Source of the DNA: CAYSCW01 sp964449165 | GTDB lineage: Bacteria > Acidobacteriota > Aminicenantia > Aminicenantales > Aminicenantaceae | DNA length: 5,738 bases | Direction: 5' to 3' | Assembly (NCBI GenBank): GCA_964449165.1 | Contig: CAYVAT010000075.1 | Location: 1 to 5,738, forward strand | Part shown: positions 1 to 5,738 of the stretch, in pieces | How the letters are laid out: each line of letters starts with the position of its first letter | How positions within the stretch are numbered: the stretch's first letter is position 1 | Program-made: the position numbers and the translations under genes | The notes under the pieces: model-generated | What the model was told of the DNA's origin: nothing | Seen by the model: the letters and a program-made list of their open reading frames with translations, nothing else | Database searches by the model: none

Positions 1-56
1 AAAATAACACAAAATCTCCAAGAGGGTCTGATATGTCTACAGTCTTATCGATGAAT

Positions 57-85
57 TTGACAGCCCTCTATCCTTTTGTTATAAG
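57..85 (+). promoter_or_regulatory. Sigma70-type promoter for the ligase-transglutaminase gene
   Basis: A perfect -35 hexamer TTGACA (57-62) is followed after exactly 17 bp by TATAAG (80-85), which matches the -10 consensus at five of six positions. Transcription would begin near position 92, giving a short leader of about 23 nt before the TTG start at 115. This suggests that the gene begins a transcription unit here rather than continuing one from the left. The assignment assumes ordinary housekeeping-sigma rules, which are not verified for this organism. Confidence 0.6.
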
Positions 86-100
86 CTTTGGCATAAATAA

Positions 101-105
101 AGGAG
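101..105 (+). promoter_or_regulatory. Ribosome binding site deciding the TTG start at 115
   Basis: AGGAG lies 9 nt upstream of the TTG at 115. An in-frame stop (TAA, 94-96) sits just upstream, and the first in-frame ATG comes only after about 148 codons, inside the membrane domain. The TTG is therefore the well-supported start despite being a rare initiation codon. Confidence 0.65.
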
Positions 106-114
106 ATAGAAAGT

Positions 115-2919
115 TTGCTCCTCGGCAAAAAAAGACTCCTCCTCTTTTCTCTTCCTCTTTTAGCGGCCTCATTGGTTGGGCTCCTTTTCGTCTCCCGATC
201 TGATTTTCTCTCCCTCGGAACAATCGAATTTGCCTTCGGATGCTTCTCATTGCTCGTTTCCTCGGCCTTCCTTGTTTACAGCCTTAAATATCGGCGGGAT
301 TTAAGAAGTTTTACCCTTCTGGATGGAGTCTACGGAGCCGTTGTGGTCATCACCATCCTTTCTTTCCTCATTCTATCCAAACGCTATCAGGTTGTGCATC
401 AAACCTATGTAGTCTTTGCCGCTTTTGTCTTTTATCTGTTCTTGCGGCTTTCCTATGGACGTATCCTCCAAAAGAAACGCATATCTGTCGCCTGGCTTTT
501 GATAGGAATCGCCGGGATTGAGGCTGTCCATGGTCTTGCCCAGCTTCTGTCAGGTACTGAAATGAGGGGCTACTTTTTTAATGTCAATCATTTCTCCTTG
601 TATCTCGCCCTGAACTTCCCTTTGTCCGTCGGCCTTCTGTGGACTGAGGGGAAGAAAAGACATATTCGGCCTTTGCTCTTGACAGTGATTGGGCTGTTGC
701 TGGCCTGTATCATCTTTTCAGGTTGTAGGTCATCCTATGTAGCCCTCTTGCTGACCTTACCCCTGATGTTTTTCTTTCAATACAGACGTCATTCTTCCCT
801 ATATTTCCTCAGGAAATCCATAATCGCTTTGTTACTGGTGGCTTTTGCGGCTGCTCTGGTTTTCGGTGTCGGCCGCGTTAATTCGTCCAAATCGCTTTCG
901 GTCGTCGGCCGCATCCTTGTCTGGAAAGTCTCCCTCATCATTTTCTCTGAGCATCCGCTATTCGGTATTGGATTCAATAATTTTCAGAGCCTTTACGATC
1001 TCTACCAGGGCCGTTTTTTTGGTCAGGGAATGGGATCAGCCATGGAGCAAATGTCCGCCTCCCATGTGCCCTATGCCTTCAATGATTATCTGGAGACAGC
1101 CCTGGAATTCGGCGCTCTGGGTACGGTGCTATTCTGCCTGTTCTGGTTACTGATTTTAAAAAACGTCTGGCGAGTCTTCCAGAGGGCTTTTCAAGCCCGT
1201 TCTGTCCTGGGACAAGACCTGACGCCTGAAAAGGAGTCCCCTGGCGGCAGAGATAACACATTACCTGAGAGCGACCTGGGTTCATTGACGATGGGAATGG
1301 CTGGCACAGTCCTTGTTTATATGATTGTTTCCTTCTTTTACTATCCAAGCCGCATCCTGCCTCTTTTTCTCCTTTTTCAAATCTGCCTGGCCTCTATCGT
1401 CAGTGAAAACCAGCATTTCCAAAAAAGAAAAGAGAACCAAGCAAAAAAGAACCATCCTGAAGCTCAAGAAGCCGGGAGAAGAGTCTCTTTCTTTGGAAGG
1501 CTACTCTTCTCTCGCTGGTTCTTGGCAGCTGTGGTTTCTTCACTGTCGCTGCTCATTTCCCTCCTCTTCATTCCCTTGTTCTTTAGACAGGCGAAGGCAG
1601 AAAGAGAGTGGGAATCAGCCTCTTCCTTGGTCGAGAAAGGCCAGATTGAGAAGGCGCTCAAAATCTACAGGCGCGCTTACCCGGCCCTGAAATGGAACGG
1701 ATATTTTTTCCAAAATTACGGAAAAGTCCTCTTAGAGAGCGGCAGGGAGGAAGAGGCCATCCAATACCTGGAAGAAGGAAAGTCGTTCTGGCCCAACCCC
1801 TTTTTGGACGAGGATTTAGCCGAGGCTTACCGGAGAACCGGAAACCTGGCCAAGGCGGTCGAGAATGCCCTGATAGCAAGCCACATCCTCCCCTGGCGCT
1901 TGACATCGAAGTTCATGTTGGCCAATCTCTACGTCCAGCAGGGAAACATACTCGAGGCGATAAGATATGCTCAACTTGTGGTCGATACGCCCTTGAAAGC
2001 CTGGACACTCAAAGGCGAGGAACTCAAGGCAAAGGCACTGTGCCTGAAGCAAGGCCTGCCGGGGGAGTCTGAGACAGCTGAGAAATACGAAGACCCGGTC
2101 TCCTTTCTCCCCGCCGAATATCGGGTTGGGGTGAAAAGAGCCTTGAACGCCGCTGGTGAAAACGCCAGACAGCTAATTCAAGCCATCTTCAGCCTTGACC
2201 CGGATAAGCGGAAAGCTCTGGCCTTCCTTCTGACCAACATGCCTGACTGCGACCTCAAAACCCTCTCCATGGATTTCCTTCTATCTAACATAAAGTATGC
2301 CTTCCGGGCCCGTGAGCAATTGCCGTATGCCAAAAATATCCCTGAGAACATCTTTCTCAATGATGTGCTTCCTTATGCCAGCCTGAACGAGTATCGTCAC
2401 AACTGGCGTCCTTTTTTCTACCGAAAGTTCATGGATATCGCCCGGAGGAGTTCTTCTACAGAAGAGGCTGCCTTGGCCTTAAACCACCAAGTGTTCAGCA
2501 CGTTTGGCATCAGATTTCGGGTGAAAAATATGCGCAGAACAATAAACAGCCCTTTTGAGTCGATCAAAAAGGGCTCTGGCTCCTGCGACGATCTTTCTCT
2601 TCTTCTTGTGGATGCCTGTCGGGCAGTTGGAATCCCAGCGCGAATAGTGGTCATCCCGCGCTGGCCAAATTCAAAGGCAGGCCACGTTTGGGTCGAAATC
2701 TATGACAACGGCAGTTGGTATTTCATGACCGCTCACGACCCTGCCCGGTTTGACCTTACCTGGTTCAAAGCACTTGCCTCGAGAACGGATCCCTCAAAAG
2801 CGGAGCAACGGATTTATGCTGCCAGCTTTAAAAAAACCGGAATTCATATCTTTTTCGGGAAAGAGGTGTCTTTCGTCGATGTCACTCAAAGATATCTTTC
2901 TTCTGGCCTCAGGGAATAA
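115..2919 (+). CDS. O-antigen ligase/polymerase (Wzy_C-like) fused to TPR and transglutaminase-like domains
   Basis: This is a 934-residue fusion protein. Residues 1-491 hold about 13 hydrophobic segments (roughly 7-26, 36-57, 71-88, 95-115, 124-146, 160-177, 184-201, 206-222, 235-252, 330-350, 390-410, 413-431, 467-491). They include O-antigen ligase (PF04932-type) signatures: GYFFNVNHF (152-160), SGCRSS with Arg205, GR with Arg266, HPLFGIGFNNF (280-290), and FNDYLETALEFGALG (322-336) at the end of a large outer loop. Such enzymes transfer or polymerise undecaprenyl-linked glycans at the outer face of the inner membrane. Residues about 495-625 read as three to four TPR units. Residues about 665-925 form a transglutaminase-like module: a helical region with IPENIFLNDVLPYASLNEYR (741-760), then Cys824 (GSGSCDD), His857 (AGHVWVE) and Asp875 as the probable triad. 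Arg/Lys-rich loops fall on the inside, placing the TPR and transglutaminase parts in the periplasm. The TTG start is supported by AGGAG. Ligase versus polymerase, and the transglutaminase substrate, cannot be told from sequence. Confidence 0.88.
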   Translation: MLLGKKRLLLFSLPLLAASLVGLLFVSRSDFLSLGTIEFAFGCFSLLVSSAFLVYSLKYRRDLRSFTLLDGVYGAVVVITILSFLILSKRYQVVHQTYVVFAAFVFYLFLRLSYGRILQKKRISVAWLLIGIAGIEAVHGLAQLLSGTEMRGYFFNVNHFSLYLALNFPLSVGLLWTEGKKRHIRPLLLTVIGLLLACIIFSGCRSSYVALLLTLPLMFFFQYRRHSSLYFLRKSIIALLLVAFAAALVFGVGRVNSSKSLSVVGRILVWKVSLIIFSEHPLFGIGFNNFQSLYDLYQGRFFGQGMGSAMEQMSASHVPYAFNDYLETALEFGALGTVLFCLFWLLILKNVWRVFQRAFQARSVLGQDLTPEKESPGGRDNTLPESDLGSLTMGMAGTVLVYMIVSFFYYPSRILPLFLLFQICLASIVSENQHFQKRKENQAKKNHPEAQEAGRRVSFFGRLLFSRWFLAAVVSSLSLLISLLFIPLFFRQAKAEREWESASSLVEKGQIEKALKIYRRAYPALKWNGYFFQNYGKVLLESGREEEAIQYLEEGKSFWPNPFLDEDLAEAYRRTGNLAKAVENALIASHILPWRLTSKFMLANLYVQQGNILEAIRYAQLVVDTPLKAWTLKGEELKAKALCLKQGLPGESETAEKYEDPVSFLPAEYRVGVKRALNAAGENARQLIQAIFSLDPDKRKALAFLLTNMPDCDLKTLSMDFLLSNIKYAFRAREQLPYAKNIPENIFLNDVLPYASLNEYRHNWRPFFYRKFMDIARRSSSTEEAALALNHQVFSTFGIRFRVKNMRRTINSPFESIKKGSGSCDDLSLLLVDACRAVGIPARIVVIPRWPNSKAGHVWVEIYDNGSWYFMTAHDPARFDLTWFKALASRTDPSKAEQRIYAASFKKTGIHIFFGKEVSFVDVTQRYLSSGLRE

Positions 2920-3004
2920 ATCGCTGTATCGCTCAGCATTTCTCTTCAGTGGGCAAAGTCGAGAGATCGGATTCGACGATAAAACCTGAGTGGACTGTCA
3001 ACGG

Positions 3005-4432
3005 ATGAAAAACGAAAGTTCCGTGTCTGGCTCCCAGAAACAAGCAAATCACCAGGAATACGCAGGCCTGCTCACCAATTATCTTGCCGCTGTTTCCAAG
3101 AGTACCAGAAGGCTCTTTATGGCCTATACGGTATTCCTTGCCTACTGCCTTCTGTTGGTTATCAGCGTCTCTGACAGGCAGATGGCTCTTGGTAGTCCGT
3201 TGAGCCTTCCTCTTCTGAACGTGGAAGTTTCGCTCACCGGCTTTTTTGTCGCCGCTCCTGTGCTGGTTATAATGTTATTTATATACCTTCAACTCAACAT
3301 CCTCAGGGGAGAAAGATTAGCGGCTTATTTAAAGATCCAGGTCGATCCGGCAAACAAGTGGCGCCTATGGTCCTGGCCAGCGAGGATGGCCAGGATTCCC
3401 GGAGCAGAAATTCCGGACAAAATAATCGGAATGACGGCAAACGCTTTCCTCTGGTCCGCGCTCCCTCTTGCTTTGATATTCATCGCTTTTCTGTTCATAA
3501 AAAAGCACGAGCCGGTCTGGTCTTATGTGGTGGGCTCAATGCCGATTTTGGGAACAGCGGCTGTTCTGGTGTTCTGGCGCCTTGTCAGCTCTTCTTCCTG
3601 GCGAAAGTCCAGGGCGCGAACCCTTCTTCGCTCTGGGGGTTTGGCCATCATCATGGCGGTTGAGCTTTTTCTTCTGTTTTTTCTCATTCCCTGGGCGAAT
3701 AACGGGCTCTCAGCCAAGACTGTGAACATGGTATCGGACAGGATAAGGCCTCTTTTCTGCCTGGACCTCAGTCATCAGCAGCTGGTCAAAGAGCCAATTA
3801 TCGACCATGAAGGCCAGAATTGGGGTGATTTTAGAGATGCGCATCTTGAAGGCGCGATTCTGAGAAATGCCGTTTTGAAGAGGGCGAACCTGCGAGGCGC
3901 TGACCTCATGCATGCCAGGATGGAGCAGGCTGTCCTTATCAAAGCAGACCTCCGCTATTCCAACCTAGCTGGCGCCCAGCTCTGGCACTCTGATTTTCGA
4001 GGAGCGGACATGGCAGGAGTTGAGCTGAGGAGCGCCTACGCCTATGAAACACAACTTCCCAAAGCCAACCTATGGAATGCTTCTTTGATAGGATGCCGAC
4101 TCTATTATGCAAACCTGGAAGAAGCCGACCTCACCCTGGCTGACTGCGAGGCAGCCGACCTGTGGGGGGCCAACTTGCGGAATGCCTGCCTCTTTCAGGC
4201 TAACCTTCAGGACGCCGACCTCTCATCAGCCGACCTCTCATCAGCCGACCTTGAGGAGGCCAATCTCAAGGGAGCTATTCTTTGGAATACGAACCTTCAG
4301 GGAGTAAAAAATCTGAATATTGAGCAGCTGGCTCAAGCGAGAACTCTCTTTCAGGCTAAACTGGACCCTGAGCTTCGAAAAAAGGTGGAAGAGGAATACC
4401 CTCATCTTCTGAAAAAATCCTCGAGCCAGTAG
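3005..4432 (+). CDS. Membrane-anchored pentapeptide-repeat protein
   Basis: The protein has 475 residues from ATG 3005. An in-frame GTG at 2990 would add five residues. Neither start has a strong Shine-Dalgarno sequence, so ATG is a mild preference. Numbered from this ATG, there are five hydrophobic segments near 37-55, 72-96, 145-165, 171-193 and 210-230. The stretch with LSLPLLNVEVSLTGFF (67-82) matches an N-terminal membrane region I recall from other bacterial pentapeptide proteins. Residues about 279-433 are about 31 near-continuous A(D/N)LxX pentapeptides, expected to fold as a right-handed quadrilateral beta-helix. The tail runs from VKNLNIEQLAQARTLF to a charged C-terminus, a common ending in this group. 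Basic loops (RGER, WRKSRAR) place the N-terminus inside and the repeat domain outside the cytoplasm. It lies 85 nt after the ligase-transglutaminase gene on the same strand, with no clear promoter between. The role is probably protein binding or scaffolding at the envelope; no enzyme motif is visible. Confidence 0.85.
   Translation: MKNESSVSGSQKQANHQEYAGLLTNYLAAVSKSTRRLFMAYTVFLAYCLLLVISVSDRQMALGSPLSLPLLNVEVSLTGFFVAAPVLVIMLFIYLQLNILRGERLAAYLKIQVDPANKWRLWSWPARMARIPGAEIPDKIIGMTANAFLWSALPLALIFIAFLFIKKHEPVWSYVVGSMPILGTAAVLVFWRLVSSSSWRKSRARTLLRSGGLAIIMAVELFLLFFLIPWANNGLSAKTVNMVSDRIRPLFCLDLSHQQLVKEPIIDHEGQNWGDFRDAHLEGAILRNAVLKRANLRGADLMHARMEQAVLIKADLRYSNLAGAQLWHSDFRGADMAGVELRSAYAYETQLPKANLWNASLIGCRLYYANLEEADLTLADCEAADLWGANLRNACLFQANLQDADLSSADLSSADLEEANLKGAILWNTNLQGVKNLNIEQLAQARTLFQAKLDPELRKKVEEEYPHLLKKSSSQ
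4214..4243 (+). repeat. Exact 15-bp tandem duplication inside the pentapeptide domain
   Basis: The 15-bp unit GCCGACCTCTCATCA occurs twice with no mismatch (4214-4228, 4229-4243) and is followed by a partial third copy, GCCGACCTT (4244-4252). It encodes ADLSS ADLSS ADL, so each unit is exactly one pentapeptide. The reading frame and beta-helix register are kept. Identical codons in both copies point to a recent duplication, unlike the diverged repeats around it. Confidence 0.9.
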
Positions 4433-4576
4433 GCCAGGGCACATGAACGACTCACCTCCTGGGCTAGGGACGATTTTTCAGCCCCGCCACCTTCTCCCTC
4501 GCATCTTCCAGGATATCTAAATTATCAGATTGTTTGTAAATACTTGATTTTTGAGGGGTAGGACTGAAAATAAGAG

Positions 4577-4652
4577 TGGTTAGGTAGCAGGGATTCGAAT
4601 CCTGATCAATGATCCGGAGTCATATATCCTACTTGATCAACCTCTCCTCCTA
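4577..4652 (-). pseudogene. Degenerate tRNA-Arg(CCG)-like sequence
   Basis: Read on the minus strand this is 76 nt ending in an encoded CCA. The acceptor strands TAGGAGG (4652-4646) and CTACCTA (4587-4581) pair at six of seven positions, counting one G-U. The anticodon loop CTCCGGA (4619-4613) gives anticodon CCG (4617-4615), closed by four pairs (ATGA/TCAT). The T arm is CAGGA-TTCGAAT-CCCTG, with the invariant loop but A in place of the usual G53, leaving an A-C mismatch. The D-arm is poor: the expected T at position 8 is A and at most two of four D-stem pairs form. The length, CCA and loops argue for tRNA ancestry, and the broken D and T features argue for decay. It lies back-to-back with the Met-like sequence at 4775-4843. 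Confidence 0.45.
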
Positions 4653-4692
4653 TTGCTGTGATAACAAGGGCCCGCATTGTCCCATAAAAACT

Positions 4693-4712
4693 CGGACCAA
4701 ATACGGACCAAA
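4693..4712 (+). repeat. Direct repeat CGGACCAAA, 11-bp period
   Basis: CGGACCAAA occurs at 4693-4701 and again at 4704-4712. The 11-bp start-to-start distance, about one helical turn, would place both copies on the same face of the DNA. They lie between the two tRNA-like sequences. Short direct repeats next to tRNA ends recall the arm-type binding sites of tyrosine integrases, but no integrase gene is present in the window, so the role is an inference. Confidence 0.4.
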
Positions 4713-4774
4713 ATGTGCTTACAATTACCTAACGATGTTAGAGTCGAAAACGCCTTCTACCTATGGAATAGGGG

Positions 4775-4843
4775 AGCGGGGTTTCCTCACAGAGCGGGCT
4801 CATACCCCGGAGGTCGCTGGTTCAAATCCAGCCCCCGCTACCA
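4775..4843 (+). tRNA. tRNA-Met(CAT)-like gene with truncated D-arm, probably a pseudo-tRNA
   Basis: The acceptor strands AGCGGGG (4775-4781) and CCCCGCT (4833-4839) pair at all seven positions and are followed by A and an encoded CCA (4841-4843). The anticodon loop CTCATAC (4799-4805) carries anticodon CAT (4801-4803), closed by four pairs including three G-C next to the loop. The variable region is AGGTC, and the T arm GCTGG-TTCAAAT-CCAGC is perfect. Between acceptor and anticodon stems there are only 12 nt (4782-4793), where about 19-23 are normal, so the D-arm is largely missing and the conserved D-loop GG is absent. The sequence is 69 nt rather than about 76-77. CAT could mean initiator Met, elongator Met or the tRNA-Ile2 type; the three stacked G-C pairs favour initiator, but the A-T first pair does not. 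Function is doubtful. Confidence 0.5.
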
Positions 4844-5055
4844 TCTTATTTCCCGGTCTTCCTCTGAAAGAATCAAAAATCCGCTACTCTTTCCGTTTAG
4901 GCATCCGTAGGCAAAATTAGGCGACTTTTAGCAATTTTTGTGACAATAGGTGGGAAATTTTAACATTCTTTGCCTTATTTTTATCCTTATTGGCTGTAGT
5001 TTAGGATACATGTGAAACACGGAAGTTAAAGCCGGAAACAATAAAACAAGCAGAA
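4844..5055. other. Intergenic stretch with no recognised content
   Basis: I see no gene, RNA or convincing terminator here. Open frames on both strands are short, have no Shine-Dalgarno sequence and lack recognisable protein features. Base composition becomes AT-rich within this stretch, ahead of the propeller gene. Confidence 0.5.
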
Positions 5056-5084
5056 TTGAGTCTAATGTGTTGAATGAATATAAT
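5056..5084 (+). promoter_or_regulatory. Candidate promoter for the beta-propeller gene
   Basis: TTGAGT (5056-5061) and a consensus TATAAT (5079-5084) are separated by 17 bp. Transcription would start near 5091, leaving a leader of about 60 nt. A second TATAAT lies at 5101-5106 without a recognisable -35. The region is AT-rich, so -10-like hexamers arise easily by chance. The case rests on the correctly spaced pair. Confidence 0.4.
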
Positions 5085-5139
5085 GAATAGACTGCAAGGA
5101 TATAATGCTTAATGATATTCATATAGATAAAACGTAATA

Positions 5140-5146
5140 AAGGTGA
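5140..5146 (+). promoter_or_regulatory. Ribosome binding site for the beta-propeller gene
   Basis: AAGGTGA (5140-5146) is a close Shine-Dalgarno match that ends 6 nt before the ATG at 5153. It fixes the start directly upstream of a well-formed signal peptide. Confidence 0.6.
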
Positions 5147-5152
5147 TAACAA

Positions 5153-5738
5153 ATGAAAACCAGAACAATACTGATTTCCATGCTTTTTTTCCTTTCACTG
5201 ATCATTTGCTCAACTTCCTATGGACAAAAGAAGTTAGAGTGGAGAGGCAAAGTTAAAATTGAGGAAGGAGTAAAAGTCATAATAAACCCCAAGGAACCTT
5301 TGTTTGGTGAGATAGAGTTTGAACTTGAAGAGGATTTAAGCATCGGAAGTGAAGATGATGAGAATTACTTTTTTTATAAAATAAGAGATATCAAAGTTGA
5401 TAAGGATGGAAATATCTATGTTCTAGACTCTGGAAATCACAGGTTGCAGTTTTTTGATAACAAAGGGACTTATCTTCGAACAATTGGAAAAAAGGGGCAA
5501 GGACCAGGAGAATTTATCACCCCTTCACATTTACAATTAAGCGACGATACCGGAAATATATATATTACTGATAGGTCAAGGACAGTCAAAATATTTGATA
5601 GAGAGGGACGATATATCAATAAGGACATCCATCTTAACGAATTACTGGAAGATTTTTATGTGGACTCTAAACGATGCATTTGGGGAAAATTTATTTTGCC
5701 TAGTGTAGATGTGGTTCACTCTATAAAAAAACTAACGC
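5153..5738 (+). CDS. Secreted 6-bladed beta-propeller (NHL-like) protein, 3' end outside the window
   Basis: An open frame runs from ATG 5153 to the right edge (195 complete codons) with no stop, so the gene is truncated by the window. Residues 1-24 form a signal peptide: a basic MKTR start, a hydrophobic core and a likely type I cleavage after SYG. Cys19 is not in a proper lipobox because Ile precedes it. The mature part starts with a short strand region (NPKEPLFGEIEFELEEDLSI, 45-64). Propeller blades follow, with DIKVDKDGNIYVLDSGNHRL (79-98), the marker TIGKKGQGPGEF (110-121) and a second blade around GNIYITD (134-140) and VKIFDREGRY (145-154). Proteins with this wording are listed as 6-bladed beta-propeller proteins and, from memory, are abundant in Aminicenantes. 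They are predicted binding or scaffold proteins outside the cytoplasm, with no known reaction. The gene is AT-rich compared with the two upstream genes and has its own promoter, so it is probably a separate unit. Confidence 0.85.
   Translation, partial: MKTRTILISMLFFLSLIICSTSYGQKKLEWRGKVKIEEGVKVIINPKEPLFGEIEFELEEDLSIGSEDDENYFFYKIRDIKVDKDGNIYVLDSGNHRLQFFDNKGTYLRTIGKKGQGPGEFITPSHLQLSDDTGNIYITDRSRTVKIFDREGRYINKDIHLNELLEDFYVDSKRCIWGKFILPSVDVVHSIKKLT

Noticed and set aside
2958..2977. Inverted repeat GTCGA/TCGAC between the first two genes
   Set aside because: Only five pairs and no T run follow it, so it is not a terminator. It could easily be chance.
2750..2989. 79-residue + frame crossing the end of the first gene
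   Set aside because: It overlaps the real reading frame for most of its length, has no ribosome site and shows no recognisable protein.
4241..4444. Minus-strand frame starting at 4444 behind AGGAGGTGA (complement of 4452-4460), a full anti-16S match
   Set aside because: The frame is antisense to the pentapeptide gene's end, has no recognisable protein features and is short. The perfect Shine-Dalgarno match appears to be coincidence.
4432..4478. Possible terminator after the pentapeptide gene: GGCCAGG (4432-4438) against CCTGGGC (4458-4464)
   Set aside because: The stem has a mismatch, the loop is 19 nt and the short T run does not follow directly. It is too weak to call.
4609..4920. 103-residue open frame on the + strand
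   Set aside because: Its translation contains the AGSNPAPA-type wording that arises when a tRNA T-arm is read as protein. It overlaps both tRNA-like sequences and has no Shine-Dalgarno sequence.
4928..5152. 74-residue minus-strand frame in AT-rich spacer
   Set aside because: It starts with TTG and no Shine-Dalgarno sequence. The hydrophobic look is expected from AT-rich DNA, and it would begin against the start of the propeller gene.
1..5738. CRISPR array, insertion sequence, integrase, toxin-antitoxin or phage-defence genes
   Set aside because: I saw no regularly spaced repeats, transposase or recombinase motifs, or defence-enzyme motifs on either strand.

Overview
The window carries two complete genes and one gene cut by the right edge, all on the + strand, plus a 720-bp non-coding stretch with two decayed-looking tRNA-like sequences. 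The organism is most likely a Gram-negative, uncultivated-type bacterium of the Acidobacteriota/Candidatus Aminicenantes (OP8) kind. This rests mainly on the exported 6-bladed beta-propeller protein at the right end, whose wording I recall as typical of that group. It is recognition from memory, not a search result, so it is moderate evidence only.

Layout. 1-114: leader with a textbook-looking sigma70-type promoter (TTGACA, 17 bp, TATAAG) and a good Shine-Dalgarno sequence before a TTG start. 115-2919: a 934-residue polytopic protein joining an O-antigen ligase/polymerase (Wzy_C-like) membrane domain, a TPR segment and a complete transglutaminase-like domain with Cys-His-Asp. 3005-4432 (or from GTG 2990): a membrane-anchored pentapeptide-repeat protein, 85 nt downstream with no obvious promoter between, so probably co-transcribed. 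4433-5152: no convincing protein gene. It holds a degenerate tRNA-Arg(CCG)-like sequence on the minus strand, a tRNA-Met(CAT)-like sequence on the plus strand with a truncated D-arm, and an 11-bp-spaced direct repeat between them. This looks like the scar of an old integration or tRNA-cluster decay. 5153-5738: start of a secreted NHL/6-bladed beta-propeller gene, in visibly more AT-rich DNA, with its own promoter.

How the genes may work together. The first protein would act on an undecaprenyl-linked glycan at the outer face of the inner membrane. The positive-inside pattern puts its TPR and transglutaminase-like parts in the periplasm. The pentapeptide protein is also predicted to expose its repeat domain outside the cytoplasm. 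The two could form a cell-envelope module linking glycan assembly with peptide or protein modification, but that link is inference. The most unusual object is the ligase-TPR-transglutaminase fusion.
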